In this document: positions 30,797-40,356 of the stretch, one piece after another
How positions within the stretch are numbered: the first letter of the stretch is position 1
Layout: each line of letters opens with the position of its first letter
DNA from: Prochlorococcus marinus str. MIT 0917
GTDB lineage: Bacteria > Cyanobacteriota > Cyanobacteriia > PCC-6307 > Cyanobiaceae
NCBI RefSeq assembly: GCF_027359575.1
Contig: NZ_CP114784.1
Span: 1,301,819 to 1,365,818, forward strand
Reading direction: 5' to 3'
Length of the DNA stretch: 64,000 bases
Notes under the pieces: generated by a model
What the model saw: only the letters and a program-made list of their open reading frames with translations
The model's database searches: none
Told to the model about the DNA's origin: nothing
Made by a program: the position numbers and the translations under genes

Positions 30797-31423
30797 ATGC
30801 AATTAAAATCAATTTCCAGAGAGTTAGCTCTTTTACTTTTAGGACAAATTAAAAAAAAAGATATTAATAAATTAAATATTGAAAGTTTACTTAGTAGAGC
30901 AATTGAATCTTTAACCCAACATTGGCGCGATCAATTAGATTCATGTGCATCACAATTAGAAAAAGCAAATCAGGCATTATTGGATAGTGAATTTAAAGCA
31001 GATGCTGGATTGTTAATTAAATCTCGAAATCATTTAGAAACTTGTTTAATCGACTCAGAGAACATACTTAACTGTTTGTCTGAAAGTATCGAATTACCAA
31101 GATTACTAGCGTTAGTTGATCAAAATGAAATACGTGAGCTAGCTATTAAGAGAGTTCACTTAATCATTGACAAGCAAGATGAGATTGATCATAAGCTTGA
31201 TAGCGTTATGGAAGGTTGGCGTTTAAAAAGATTACCCAGAATTGATAGAGACATTTTGAGATTGGCATGGATTGATTTGATCGATTTTAATACTCCTATT
31301 GCTGTTACTTGTAATGAAGCCGTAAACCTGGCTAATCGTTATAGCGATGAACAAGGACGGAGAATGATTAATGGAGTTTTAAGGAAACTTCAAAATTCTG
31401 CTTTAATACTAAATTTGAAATGA
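30797..31423 (+). CDS. nusB: Transcription antitermination protein NusB
   Basis: Binds BoxA RNA with S10 during rRNA transcription antitermination. The 208 residues are longer than the common 140. The C-terminal NusB fold shows LPRIDRDILRLAWIDLI, FNTPIAVTCNEAVNLANRYSDEQGRRMINGVL, all typical. The N-terminal 80 residues hold a helical extension common in cyanobacterial NusB. Its last four bases overlap the start of ftsY. Confidence 0.94.
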   Translation: MQLKSISRELALLLLGQIKKKDINKLNIESLLSRAIESLTQHWRDQLDSCASQLEKANQALLDSEFKADAGLLIKSRNHLETCLIDSENILNCLSESIELPRLLALVDQNEIRELAIKRVHLIIDKQDEIDHKLDSVMEGWRLKRLPRIDRDILRLAWIDLIDFNTPIAVTCNEAVNLANRYSDEQGRRMINGVLRKLQNSALILNLK

Positions 31424-32721
31424 AAGACGATTTTTCTCAGGAGGAAAAGAATGCTTCTAATATGAAGCAAAGTGAGAATTCCTCATCTGTTAAAGACGAA
31501 TCTTTAGACTGGGCAAAACAAGCTTATTTGCAATTAAAATATAAGCAAAAAGAGCAAAAAGAGTTACGTCAAAAAGAAATTGAAGAAAAAGAGATATTTA
31601 AAACTAAAACTAAAATTAATGTCAACGAAGATTTCAAATCAAATATTGAAGTTGAAAATACACAACAAATTAGTCAAGATTCAGAAGGAGAAGATCAGCC
31701 TCAACTTGGGGATTTTGATGATACTTTTACATGGTCAGCAGAAGTTTTAGCTGCCCAAGGTAAAAAAATTGATCAATTTTCATTAGATGAAATCGATTGG
31801 TTAAGCAGGCTAAAGCAAGGATTAGAAAAAACTCGTAAAGGATTTGTTACTGATTTATTAGATAAATTAGGTGACGATCCACTTACTCCTGAAGTTCTTG
31901 ATGATCTAGAGACCCTTTTACTTAGAGCAGATGCTGGAGTTTCTGCCACTGATCAAATTCTAGAATCGCTAAGAACGAAGCTCAATGAGGAAGTTGTTGA
32001 ATCTTCTGAGGGTTTGCGTTTTTTAAAAGAACAATTAGTGAATATTTTAGAAAAGCCAATAAAAGATAGTGGCATTGATTTACTTTCTCCACAAAAAGGT
32101 TGTTTAAATATTTGGATGTTAGTAGGTGTTAATGGAGTTGGAAAAACGACAACTCTAGGTAAATTGGCAAGTGTTGCAAAAAGAAGTGGTTTTTCAGCAA
32201 TGATTGCTGCTGCAGATACTTTTAGAGCAGCAGCAGTTCAACAAGTAAAGGTATGGGGAGACAGAACAGGTGTTGAAGTTATTGCAAATGAATCTAAGAA
32301 TGCCGATCCAGCATCGATAGTTTTTGATGCTATTGGTGCAAGTAAATCAAAAAATATAGATTTATTATTAGTAGATACTGCTGGAAGATTACAAACGAAA
32401 AATAATTTGATGGAGGAATTAAAAAAAATTAGAAAAATTATCGATAAACTTGCTCCTAATGCAAACGTTGAATCTTTACTAGTGCTTGATTCTAGTCAAG
32501 GTCAAAATGGTCTAAGGCAGGCTTTAGCATTTGCTGATTCAGCAGAATTGACAGGGGTAATACTCACCAAACTTGATGGATCTTCTAGAGGAGGTGTTGC
32601 GATGGCTGTTGCATCAGAAGCAAAACTTCCTGTCAGATTTATCGGGGCTGGTGAGAAAATTAGGGACTTGCGACCATTTAATAGTTTTGAATTTATTGAG
32701 GCACTTTTAACTGTGAGATGA
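31420..32721 (+). CDS. ftsY: Signal recognition particle receptor FtsY
   Basis: The SRP-receptor GTPase that docks ribosome-nascent chains at the membrane. The 433 residues begin with a charged linker (1-110) that is Lys/Glu-rich and coiled-coil-like, then the N domain and the G domain with GVNGVGKTTTLGKLA (236-250), AADTFRAAAVQQ, DTAGRLQTKNNLMEEL and TKLDGSSRGG. Translation probably couples to nusB through the ATGA overlap. Confidence 0.96.
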   Translation: MKDDFSQEEKNASNMKQSENSSSVKDESLDWAKQAYLQLKYKQKEQKELRQKEIEEKEIFKTKTKINVNEDFKSNIEVENTQQISQDSEGEDQPQLGDFDDTFTWSAEVLAAQGKKIDQFSLDEIDWLSRLKQGLEKTRKGFVTDLLDKLGDDPLTPEVLDDLETLLLRADAGVSATDQILESLRTKLNEEVVESSEGLRFLKEQLVNILEKPIKDSGIDLLSPQKGCLNIWMLVGVNGVGKTTTLGKLASVAKRSGFSAMIAAADTFRAAAVQQVKVWGDRTGVEVIANESKNADPASIVFDAIGASKSKNIDLLLVDTAGRLQTKNNLMEELKKIRKIIDKLAPNANVESLLVLDSSQGQNGLRQALAFADSAELTGVILTKLDGSSRGGVAMAVASEAKLPVRFIGAGEKIRDLRPFNSFEFIEALLTVR

Positions 32722-32776
32722 TCTTTAGATATTTTTTGTATATGTTGCTAGGTTTTAATTTCTTTATTGCTGGAGA

Positions 32777-34171
32777 ATGGTGAAAGAAAATTCTCCAATT
32801 TCAGAACAACAAAGTCAACCTCCAACTAACCTCTTATCAAGTGCTGCTTCCAAGTCTCTAAGCGATTTGGTTCATAGTCTTTCTCAAGAGCAAATTGTTA
32901 ATCAAGATTTATTGCTTTCATTAAGCTTTGCTCTGCGAAGCTTTACTAATTTACAGCGTTTTTTTGAACTTATTCCACTTCTTGTAACGCAATTAGTTGG
33001 TGTTAGAGGATCATTGTTAATTCCATTTCAAGATGATGGAAGTCTTTGGCGCGAACAATTACGAATGGTTCCTATCGATGAAGATCAGGAACTTTTTAGA
33101 AAATTATTTCTTTTAGAAGAAGGTAAGAAAACGGGTTTTGGGATGCAGGAAAATAATATTGCAATGTTAGATCGTTTAGTTCAAAGACATTTTGATTCTT
33201 CTAATGTAATTGCCACATCGATAGTTTCTCGAGGAAGACCGCGGGGTAGGTTATATGCATTTGATAAAAAAGAGATTGTTTTTGGTAGTAATGTTCATCG
33301 AAAACATATTCAAATAGTTGCTGATCTGACAGGAGTAGCTATAGAAAACGATGCCATATTTCAGGTCATTCGTAATCATGAGAAAGTTGATAGACAAATA
33401 AGTATTGGCGCTGAAATCCAATCACAATTATTACCTGATCAATGTCCAGTAATTGAAGGGGTTGAATTAGCTGCTTGCTGTAGGCCGGCTTTTCAAGTAG
33501 GTGGTGATTATTACGATTTTATGCCCACTCGCTCAGATTTGAATGAAACAGCCAAAGCAACTGGCCGTTGGGCTTTTGTGATTGGTGATGTTATGGGTAA
33601 AGGTGTTCCTGCTGGATTGTTGATGACTATGTTACGAGGAATGCTTAGAGCGGAAGTTTTAACAGGATTATCCCCTGATTCTATTTTGCATGACTTAAAT
33701 CAATTAGCTCTGGAAGATTTGACTCAGTCACATCGGTTTGTAACTTTGTTTTATTCGGACTTTGATCCGCAATCAAGAAAATTACGTTTTGCTAATGCCG
33801 CTCATAATCCTCCGTTGCTGTGGAGCGCTAAGTCAAAATCAATTAAAAGATTAGATGCTCCCGGTTTATTGATAGGTCTTCAACCTGAAGCTGAATATGG
33901 ATGTGGGGAGATATTTCTGCAGCCGGGTGATGTCCTTCTCTACTATACCGATGGAGTTACTGAGGCACCTGGTGTATCAGGCGAACGTTTTGATGAGAAT
34001 CGTTTAATAACTTATTTAAATAAATTTGCTAGGGAAGGCTTGGGGGCTAAACAAATACTAAATAAACTTTTTGAAAGATTAGATGGTTTTGTTGGTGTTA
34101 GTGACCATCATCTTGAAGATGATGCATCAATGGTGGTTTTAAAAGTTAATGAAGAATCAATGGTTCCTTAA
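32777..34171 (+). CDS. SpoIIE/RsbU-type PP2C phosphatase with GAF-like N-terminus
   Basis: A serine phosphatase of the type that controls anti-sigma or anti-anti-sigma proteins. The 464-residue protein has an N-terminal region (about 40-205) that reads like a degenerate GAF sensor. The PP2C core follows, with VGGDYYDFMP (241-250), GDVMGKGVPAGLLMTMLR (270-287), AAHNPPLLW and LLYYTDGVTEA. The Asp residues that bind manganese are present. No partner anti-sigma gene is adjacent. Confidence 0.9.
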   Translation: MVKENSPISEQQSQPPTNLLSSAASKSLSDLVHSLSQEQIVNQDLLLSLSFALRSFTNLQRFFELIPLLVTQLVGVRGSLLIPFQDDGSLWREQLRMVPIDEDQELFRKLFLLEEGKKTGFGMQENNIAMLDRLVQRHFDSSNVIATSIVSRGRPRGRLYAFDKKEIVFGSNVHRKHIQIVADLTGVAIENDAIFQVIRNHEKVDRQISIGAEIQSQLLPDQCPVIEGVELAACCRPAFQVGGDYYDFMPTRSDLNETAKATGRWAFVIGDVMGKGVPAGLLMTMLRGMLRAEVLTGLSPDSILHDLNQLALEDLTQSHRFVTLFYSDFDPQSRKLRFANAAHNPPLLWSAKSKSIKRLDAPGLLIGLQPEAEYGCGEIFLQPGDVLLYYTDGVTEAPGVSGERFDENRLITYLNKFAREGLGAKQILNKLFERLDGFVGVSDHHLEDDASMVVLKVNEESMVP

Positions 34172-34228
34172 TTAACTTATTAATCGCCTGACAATTGTTA
34201 ATACTCTTGCTTTATTTGTATTAGTAAC

Positions 34229-35620
34229 TTGGAAAAAGCATTGAGCACAACTTGGAGCGAGAGATTTGATAAAGGACTTAATCCCTTTATAGAAAAATTT
34301 AATGCTTCAATCGAGTTTGATATTTGTTTATTAGAAGAAGATTTGGATGGATCAATTGCTCATGCACGTATGCTTGGAATTCAAGGGATTATTACTAAGG
34401 AAGAGGCTATTAGATTAGAAAATGGTCTTCAACAGATTAGGAAAGAGGCCTCAGATGGCTTATTCCAGCCTGTCATTGCAGATGAAGACGTGCATTTTGC
34501 AGTAGAAAAAAAATTAATAGATTTGATAGGGCCGTTAGGGAAAAAGCTACATACTGGTCGTAGTCGTAATGATCAAGTTGGAACAGATCTTAGATTATGG
34601 CTAAGAAAGCGTATTGATGAAATTGATATGGATTTGGAGCGTCTTCAGAAATCTCTTTTTTTATTAGCAGAAGAAAATCTTTATACGCTTATTCCTGGTT
34701 ATACGCATTTACAAAGAGCACAACCTTTGTCCTTAGCTCATCATTTATTGGCATATGTTGAGATGGCACAAAGGGATAGAAATAGATTAAAAGATGTAAG
34801 AAAAAGAGTGAATATTTCCCCACTAGGAGCAGCTGCTTTAGCTGGAACATCTATTTCTATAAGTAGAAAAATTACTTCTTCAGAATTGGACTTTCAAGAT
34901 ATTTATTCTAATAGTTTAGATGCTGTAAGTGATAGAGACTTTGTCGTAGAATTTTTAGGAGCTTCTTCCTTGATTATGGCTCATTTAAGTAGATTATCTG
35001 AAGAAGTTATTTTGTGGGCATCGGAAGAATTTGCGTTTATTCAATTAACCGACCGTTGTGCTACCGGAAGTAGTCTTATGCCTCAAAAAAAGAATCCTGA
35101 TGTACCAGAGCTTGTTCGAGGTAAATCTGGGAGAGTCTTTGGACATTTACAAGCTATGCTTACTATGATTAAAGGATTACCTTTAGCTTACAATAAAGAT
35201 TTTCAAGAAGATAAAGAAGCCATATTTGATAGTGTAAAAACAGTTAAGAATTCCTTGATTGCTATATCAATATTGTTTGAAGAAGGTTTAATTTTTAGAA
35301 AAGAAAGACTTAATAATTCTGTTTCATCGGATTTTTCAAATGCCACTGACGTTGCTGATTATTTAGTGGCTAAGGACATTCCATTCCGAGAGGCTTATCA
35401 ATTAGTTGGGCGAATTGTAAAATCTTCTTTGGAGGAGGGGATTTTATTAAAAGATATTCCTTTAGAAAGATGGAAAACATTTCATAAATTTTTTGAAAAA
35501 GATATTTATCATAAGCTTTTACCATCCAGTGTTGTTAAGTCTCGTTTGAGTGCTGGTGGAACTGGCTTTGAGAGAGTCCAAGAACAGCTTGATTCTTGGC
35601 GCGAAAAATTATTTAATTAA
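34229..35620 (+). CDS. argH: Argininosuccinate lyase
   Basis: Splits argininosuccinate into arginine and fumarate, the last step of the pathway that argG serves. The 463-residue protein has [25 protein letters not shown]-like [12 protein letters not shown] and the fumarase-superfamily signature [12 protein letters not shown] at about 280-291. The start is a TTG at 34229, 57 bases after the phosphatase gene. Confidence 0.97.
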   Translation: MEKALSTTWSERFDKGLNPFIEKFNASIEFDICLLEEDLDGSIAHARMLGIQGIITKEEAIRLENGLQQIRKEASDGLFQPVIADEDVHFAVEKKLIDLIGPLGKKLHTGRSRNDQVGTDLRLWLRKRIDEIDMDLERLQKSLFLLAEENLYTLIPGYTHLQRAQPLSLAHHLLAYVEMAQRDRNRLKDVRKRVNISPLGAAALAGTSISISRKITSSELDFQDIYSNSLDAVSDRDFVVEFLGASSLIMAHLSRLSEEVILWASEEFAFIQLTDRCATGSSLMPQKKNPDVPELVRGKSGRVFGHLQAMLTMIKGLPLAYNKDFQEDKEAIFDSVKTVKNSLIAISILFEEGLIFRKERLNNSVSSDFSNATDVADYLVAKDIPFREAYQLVGRIVKSSLEEGILLKDIPLERWKTFHKFFEKDIYHKLLPSSVVKSRLSAGGTGFERVQEQLDSWREKLFN

Positions 35621-35698
35621 AAAAATTGTTTTCAATCAATTTTAGGGCTTTCGGTATTAAAGTGTTTAGTGATAACTCAATTTAGAGTTATTAATTTT

Positions 35699-35712
35699 GG
35701 CTATTTATAGCC
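35699..35712 (+). promoter_or_regulatory. Small hairpin in the 5' leader of the RNA-binding protein gene
   Basis: GGCTA TTTA TAGCC forms a perfect 5-bp stem with a 4-base loop, 35 bases before the GTG start. Cyanobacterial rbp genes have cold-regulated leaders; whether this stem plays a part is unknown. Confidence 0.3.
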
Positions 35713-35746
35713 GATTAGTTACATTTCATTTTAAGTCAATTTTCAA

Positions 35747-36484
35747 GTGAGTATTTTTGTCGGCAACTTGCCCTTCCGCGCTGAGCAGGAAGATGTCATG
35801 GAATTGTTTACTCCCTTTGGGGAGGTGTCAAATTGTTCTTTACCTTTAGAACGAGATACAGGACGCAAAAGAGGTTTTGCTTTTGTTGAGATGGCTGATG
35901 AAGCAGTTGAAGCTTCAGCAATTGAATCTCTTCAAGGTGCTGAGCTTATGGGTCGTCCATTAAGAATCAATAAAGCTGAACCTAGAGGGAGTGCTCCCAG
36001 ACGAGGTGGCGGTGGCGGCTATGGCGGTGGCGGCCAAGGCGGTTACGGCGGTGGCGGCTATGGCGGTGGTGGCCAAGGCGGTTACGGCGGTGGTGGCCAA
36101 GGCGGTTACGGCGGTGGCGGCCAAGGCGGCTATGGCGGTGGTGGCCAAGGCGGTTACGGCGGTGGCGGCCAAGGCGGCTATGGCGGTGGTGGCCAAGGCG
36201 GTTACGGCGGTGGCGGCCAAGGCAGCTATGGCGGTGGTGGCCAAGGCGGCTATGGCGGTGGCGGCTATGGCGGTGGTGGCCAAGGCGGTTACGGCGGTGG
36301 CGGTCAAGGTGATCAATCAGCTCAAGATAGACCTTCTGGAGCTAAAGGCTGGGAAGACCGTAGTCATGGCAATGCTTCTCAAGATTCAAATGGCTTTGAT
36401 CAAGGTCGTAGTAGAAGAAGAAGAGGTGCTTCGCCTGAAGGGGGAGACGACTCTACTGCAGATTATGGCGGCGCAGAATCTTAA
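35747..36484 (+). CDS. Glycine-rich RRM RNA-binding protein
   Basis: A cyanobacterial Rbp-type protein with one RRM (1-78) showing RNP2 IFVGNLPF (3-10) and RNP1 KRGFAFVEM (41-49). It continues as a very regular Gly/Tyr/Gln tail from about 86 to 189 made of the 8-residue unit GGYGGGGQ. An Arg/Ser-rich end follows (SRRRRGASPEGGDD). The start is GTG at 35747. Rbp proteins bind RNA and are often cold-induced. The tail is much longer and more uniform than in other Rbp proteins I know, and its DNA is strikingly GC-rich against an AT-rich genome. Confidence 0.93.
   Translation: MSIFVGNLPFRAEQEDVMELFTPFGEVSNCSLPLERDTGRKRGFAFVEMADEAVEASAIESLQGAELMGRPLRINKAEPRGSAPRRGGGGGYGGGGQGGYGGGGYGGGGQGGYGGGGQGGYGGGGQGGYGGGGQGGYGGGGQGGYGGGGQGGYGGGGQGSYGGGGQGGYGGGGYGGGGQGGYGGGGQGDQSAQDRPSGAKGWEDRSHGNASQDSNGFDQGRSRRRRGASPEGGDDSTADYGGAES
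36003..36309 (+). repeat. GC-rich minisatellite encoding the glycine-rich tail
   Basis: A tandem array of 24-base units (GGYGGGGQ) with a higher-order 48-base period: tat/tac tyrosine codons and ggt/ggc glycine codons alternate, and the dimer is repeated almost exactly about three times at 36125-36240. Such arrays expand and contract by slippage or recombination. The regular pattern leaves long open frames on the other strand and in a second forward frame; these are shadows. Confidence 0.9.
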
Positions 36485-36502
36485 AGATTTTGCTTCTTAT
36501 TT

Positions 36503-37510
36503 TTATTGCCCAGCATCTTCGAGTTGTTGGGCAATTTTTTTTAAAATTGAAACGTCAGCTTTCGGCTTTTGACATTTTTCACTTAATTCTTTTCTCAATA
36601 TTTTTGCATTAGGAATATTTTCTATCAGATTTATAATGTGTCTAGAAATTTGCCAAAGACGTCCATTATTTTCTATGTGCTTTTGAGCAAAAGGAATCAT
36701 TTTTTTTATTATTTTTGATCTAGAAAGATATTCTTCTTTTTGTCCGTAAATCATTGAATCTATTTTTGTCCAGCTAAAAGGATGTGAGTATGCCGCTCTT
36801 CCTACCATTGCTCCATCAAAGACTTTGAGAGCTCTAATACAATCATTTATTGTATTTATTCCACCATTAAGTTCGATAATTAATTCCGATCTTTTGTTTT
36901 TTAATTTTTCAACTCTTTCATATTGAAGGGGTGGAATGGATCGATTTTCTTTTGGGTTTAATCCATTTAACCAGGCTTTTCTTGCGTGAATTATAAATCT
37001 GTCTGCTCCTGCAATTGAACAATGATCAACAAATTGCAAAAGGTAATCATCGCTATCGAGATTATCAATACCAAGTCTCTGTTTGACTGTTATTGGGATA
37101 TTGCATGATTTTTTCATTTTCTCTATACAACTGGCCACTATTTTTGGCTTTCCCATCAGACAAGCTCCAAAGTTGCCAGATTTTACTTTTGGACTAGGGC
37201 AGCCAATATTTAAATTAATTTCGTCATATCCCCAATCTTCAGCCATTTGAGCTGCTTCAGCTAAAAGATTTGGATTATCTCCTCCGAGTTGTATGGAAAT
37301 CGGATGTTCAATCTCATCAAAATCTAATAATTTATTCCTGTTTTGGCTGTAATGAAGTGCTTGGGCCACAATCATTTCTGTGTAAAGCATTGACCTTTTT
37401 GTGATTTGGCGCATAAGGACACGAAAATGTCTGTCTGTGCAATCCATCATTGGAGCAATACTTAATCGGTAATCAGCTAATTCATCTGTTTTTAAAGAGT
37501 TGGAAATCAT
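36503..37510 (-). CDS. dusA: tRNA-dihydrouridine synthase (DusA type)
   Basis: A flavoenzyme reducing uridine to dihydrouridine in tRNA D-loops. The 335-residue protein begins APMMDCTDRHFR (19-30) and has NIGCPSPKVKSGNFGACLMG (101-120), with Cys104 as the catalytic acid. FIIHARKAWLNGL and NGGINTINDC follow. The MMDxTDRHFR start favours the DusA subfamily over DusB/C. Its 3' end carries a terminator for the gene on the other strand. Confidence 0.92.
   Translation of the reverse strand: MISNSLKTDELADYRLSIAPMMDCTDRHFRVLMRQITKRSMLYTEMIVAQALHYSQNRNKLLDFDEIEHPISIQLGGDNPNLLAEAAQMAEDWGYDEINLNIGCPSPKVKSGNFGACLMGKPKIVASCIEKMKKSCNIPITVKQRLGIDNLDSDDYLLQFVDHCSIAGADRFIIHARKAWLNGLNPKENRSIPPLQYERVEKLKNKRSELIIELNGGINTINDCIRALKVFDGAMVGRAAYSHPFSWTKIDSMIYGQKEEYLSRSKIIKKMIPFAQKHIENNGRLWQISRHIINLIENIPNAKILRKELSEKCQKPKADVSILKKIAQQLEDAGQ
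36505..36542 (+). terminator. Rho-independent terminator of the RRM gene
   Basis: A 10-bp stem, ATTGCCCAGC (36505-36514) with GTTGGGCAAT (36526-36535, one G-U pair), an 11-base loop and a run of eight T. It lies 20 bases after the RRM stop and inside the last codons of the convergent dusA gene. Confidence 0.8.
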
Positions 37511-37581
37511 TTTTTATCAATTAATTTTTTCGACTTTTAAGGAATAAATTTTATTAATATTAATCCAATTGAAAAACACCT

Positions 37582-38067
37582 TTGAACCGTAGATTTTTAA
37601 TGATTGGATTCTTGAATACTCTTTTTGGTTTTATTATCAAACCAAAAAGTACTTTTGCTGTATCAAAAACTATGGATAACTATAAAGCTTTAACTGATGC
37701 AGAATGGGAAAATCGCTTACCTAAAGATGCTTTTTACGTTTTAAGAAAGGAAGGAACAGAGAGGCCTTTTTCAAGTGCCTTGAATAATGAAAAAAGGAAA
37801 GGCATTTTTAGCTGTGCAGGATGCGGGCTTGCACTATTTTCCTCAAAAACCAAGTTTGACAGTGGAACAGGCTGGCCAAGTTTTTTCGATCATTTGCCTG
37901 ATGCAATCGAGACAAAAACAGATTTTAAGTTAATTGTTCCTAGAACTGAATATCATTGCCGGCGTTGTGGCGGGCATCAGGGGCATGTTTTTAATGATGG
38001 ACCAAGGCCAACTGGTAAAAGGTATTGCAATAATGGTGTCGCTCTTGTTTTCGCAGCTGATGCGTAA
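37582..38067 (+). CDS. msrB: Peptide-methionine (R)-S-oxide reductase MsrB with twin-arginine-like leader
   Basis: Repairs methionine-R-sulfoxide. The core is complete: zinc cysteines at 78, 81, 126 and 129 (CAGC, CRRC), GTGWPSFFD (96-104), GHQGHVF and the catalytic Cys149 in RYCNNG. The N-terminus NRRFLMIGFLNTLFGFI, then KPKSTFA, looks like a Tat signal peptide, suggesting periplasm or thylakoid lumen. The start is TTG at 37582. If translation begins at the later ATG (residue 31) the protein would be cytosolic. Confidence 0.9.
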   Translation: MNRRFLMIGFLNTLFGFIIKPKSTFAVSKTMDNYKALTDAEWENRLPKDAFYVLRKEGTERPFSSALNNEKRKGIFSCAGCGLALFSSKTKFDSGTGWPSFFDHLPDAIETKTDFKLIVPRTEYHCRRCGGHQGHVFNDGPRPTGKRYCNNGVALVFAADA

Positions 38068-38159
38068 ATGTTTTTTTACTATTTAAGTAGGTGTGGGCTT
38101 CCGTAGCTTGTATAAAAAACCCTTTGCTATCAACATGTACTAATAGCCAATTTAACTAT

Positions 38160-38939
38160 ATGAATTCAGACGTTCCCTCCTCAGAACATGAATTATCTCA
38201 GGATGGTTCATCACAAAATGATTCCGATGAAAACTCTGTAAGTTCTCATAAAAATGATGAATCATCCAATCACGCTCAGATTTCTGATACTCCCGAAGTA
38301 GCGCCCCAACCAATCGATGATTCTGTAGATAAAGCCAACGATCAATCATCAACTAGCTCTGAGCCAAATATTAAAGTACCAGATACTGAAGCAAGGTTAC
38401 AGCAATTAGAAAAAGAGCATGAAACTCTAAACAGCCAATATATGAGAATAGCTGCTGACTTTGATAATTTCCGTAAGCGTCAGACGCGTGATCAGGATGA
38501 TCTAAAAATTCAACTGACTTGCACAACGCTTAGTGAAATACTTCCGGTTGTAGATAATTTTGAAAGAGCAAGACAGCAATTAAATCCTGAGGGCGAAGAA
38601 GCTCAAGCCTTACATCGAAGCTACCAAGGACTTTATAAGCAATTAGTTGAAGTTCTTAAGAATTTAGGCGTCGCTCCAATGCGAGTAGTTGATCAAGCCT
38701 TTGATCCCTCTTTGCATGAAGCGGTTATGAGAGAGCCTAGTGATGAAAAGGCCGAGGATATTGTGATTGAAGAATTACAACGGGGTTATCACTTAAATGG
38801 TCGTGTTTTAAGGCATGCTTTGGTCAAAGTTTCTATGGGACCAGGACCAAAAGCTGCTAATGATGATATTTCTGATCAGAATACTTCTAATCAAGAACAA
38901 AGTGAGTCTTCAGATAGTTCAAATAAAGATGAGAATTAA
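38160..38939 (+). CDS. grpE: Nucleotide exchange factor GrpE
   Basis: Releases ADP from DnaK. From ATG 38160 it has 259 residues: an acidic, Ser/Asn-rich N-terminal tail of about 75 residues, a long coiled coil ([32 protein letters not shown]) and the beta domain ending [24 protein letters not shown]. The frame extends upstream to a GTG at 38091, but those residues look non-conserved. It is followed by dnaJ after 44 bases. Confidence 0.95.
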   Translation: MNSDVPSSEHELSQDGSSQNDSDENSVSSHKNDESSNHAQISDTPEVAPQPIDDSVDKANDQSSTSSEPNIKVPDTEARLQQLEKEHETLNSQYMRIAADFDNFRKRQTRDQDDLKIQLTCTTLSEILPVVDNFERARQQLNPEGEEAQALHRSYQGLYKQLVEVLKNLGVAPMRVVDQAFDPSLHEAVMREPSDEKAEDIVIEELQRGYHLNGRVLRHALVKVSMGPGPKAANDDISDQNTSNQEQSESSDSSNKDEN

Positions 38940-38983
38940 CGAAATAGTGAACGAAACGGAGATGAATTTGTTTAAATGGACTA

Positions 38984-40117
38984 ATGGCTGATTTTTACGA
39001 ACTATTGGGTGTCAGCAGAGATGCTGATGCTGACGCTTTAAAAAGAGCTTATAGACAGCAAGCTCGGAAATATCATCCTGACGTCAATAAGGAACCAGGT
39101 GCAGAAGACAAGTTTAAAGAAATAGGTAAGGCATATGAAGTGTTAAGTGATTCTCAAAAGCGATCTCGTTACGATCAATTTGGAGAAGCCGGATTAGGCG
39201 GGGCAGCTGGAATGCCAGACATGGGAGATATGGGCGGTTTTGCAGATTTGTTTGATACTTTTTTTAATGGCTTTGGTGGCTCTAATTCATCTGGAGGTTC
39301 TCGTCCTCAAAGGCGAGGACCTCAGCAAGGTGATGATTTACGTTACGACCTTACAATTGATTTTGATAAAGCAATTTTTGGACAAGAAAAAGAGATTACG
39401 GTTCCTCATTTAGAAACTTGTGATGTTTGTAGAGGGAGTGGTGCTAAGAAAGGTACTGGTCCTGTTACTTGCCCTACATGTGGCGGGGCAGGTCAAGTGA
39501 GAAGAGCTACGCGTACACCTTTCGGAAGTTTTACTCAAGTAGCTGAATGTCCAACTTGTGGCGGTACTGGACAAACTATTAAGGATCCTTGTAATTCGTG
39601 TGGGGGAAAAGGTGTTAAACAAGTAAGAAAAAAATTAAAAATTAATATTCCTGCTGGAGTTGATAGCGGGACACGATTAAGAGTTTCAGGAGAGGGTAAT
39701 GCTGGATTAAAGGGTGGTCCCTCTGGAGATTTGTATGTTTTCTTAAAAGTTAAAAATCATTCTAATTTAAAGAGAGATGGATTGACTATTTTATCTGAGG
39801 TAAATATCAGCTATCTTCAGGCAATATTGGGAGATACTATTGAAATAGATACTGTAGATGGTCCTACTAAATTACAAATTCCAGTAGGTACACAACCTAA
39901 TTCTATTTTGAATTTAGAAAATAAAGGAGTTCCGAAATTAGGTAATCCTGTTGCCAGAGGAAATCATCAAGTCTCAGTAAAGGTCAAATTACCTACAAAA
40001 TTATCAGACTCTGAAAGAAATTTATTAGAAGAATTAGCAGGACATTATTCTGCACGCGGACCTCAACATCATTACCATAAAAGTGGCTTATTTAGTCAGT
40101 TGTTTGGAAATAAATAG
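38984..40117 (+). CDS. dnaJ: Chaperone DnaJ (type I Hsp40)
   Basis: Stimulates DnaK ATPase and delivers clients. The 377-residue protein has the J domain with HPD (KYHPDVN), a Gly/Phe-rich linker ([19 protein letters not shown]), four CxxCxGxG zinc repeats at about 146-208 and the C-terminal substrate domain. All features of a type I DnaJ are intact. The last base of its stop codon overlaps the GTG of the TusA-like gene. Confidence 0.97.
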   Translation: MADFYELLGVSRDADADALKRAYRQQARKYHPDVNKEPGAEDKFKEIGKAYEVLSDSQKRSRYDQFGEAGLGGAAGMPDMGDMGGFADLFDTFFNGFGGSNSSGGSRPQRRGPQQGDDLRYDLTIDFDKAIFGQEKEITVPHLETCDVCRGSGAKKGTGPVTCPTCGGAGQVRRATRTPFGSFTQVAECPTCGGTGQTIKDPCNSCGGKGVKQVRKKLKINIPAGVDSGTRLRVSGEGNAGLKGGPSGDLYVFLKVKNHSNLKRDGLTILSEVNISYLQAILGDTIEIDTVDGPTKLQIPVGTQPNSILNLENKGVPKLGNPVARGNHQVSVKVKLPTKLSDSERNLLEELAGHYSARGPQHHYHKSGLFSQLFGNK

Positions 40118-40356
40118 TGAAGAAAAATACATTAACTGATCATTATTTAGATTTGTGCGGTTTGACTTGCCCAATTAATTTTGTTAAGTGTTGTTTGGCT
40201 TTGGAAGGCTTATCCTTAAAAGATATTTTAAAAGTAGATTTGGATGCAGGAGAAGCCGAAACAAGCCTTATTGATGGCTTGCAAGAGAAGGGCTATACAG
40301 TAAAAATAATAAATAAAGATTCTAAAAAAGTAACTTTGATAATATCGAGTGAATAA
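40117..40356 (+). CDS. TusA-family sulfurtransferase-like protein
   Basis: A 79-residue protein of the SirA/TusA fold: DLCGLTCPINFVKCCLALEGL holds the conserved Cys-Pro of the family, followed by the typical beta-alpha-beta pattern. The classic CPxP signature is changed to CPIN, so the second proline is missing. TusA proteins carry sulfur for tRNA thiolation or cofactor synthesis. The GTG start overlaps dnaJ by 1 base and the end overlaps rsgA by 8, indicating one transcript. Confidence 0.85.
   Translation: MKKNTLTDHYLDLCGLTCPINFVKCCLALEGLSLKDILKVDLDAGEAETSLIDGLQEKGYTVKIINKDSKKVTLIISSE

Noticed and set aside
35960-36572. Alanine/threonine-rich open frames in other frames of the RRM gene
   Set aside because: They are by-products of the GC-rich 24-base repeat, which avoids stop codons in several frames.
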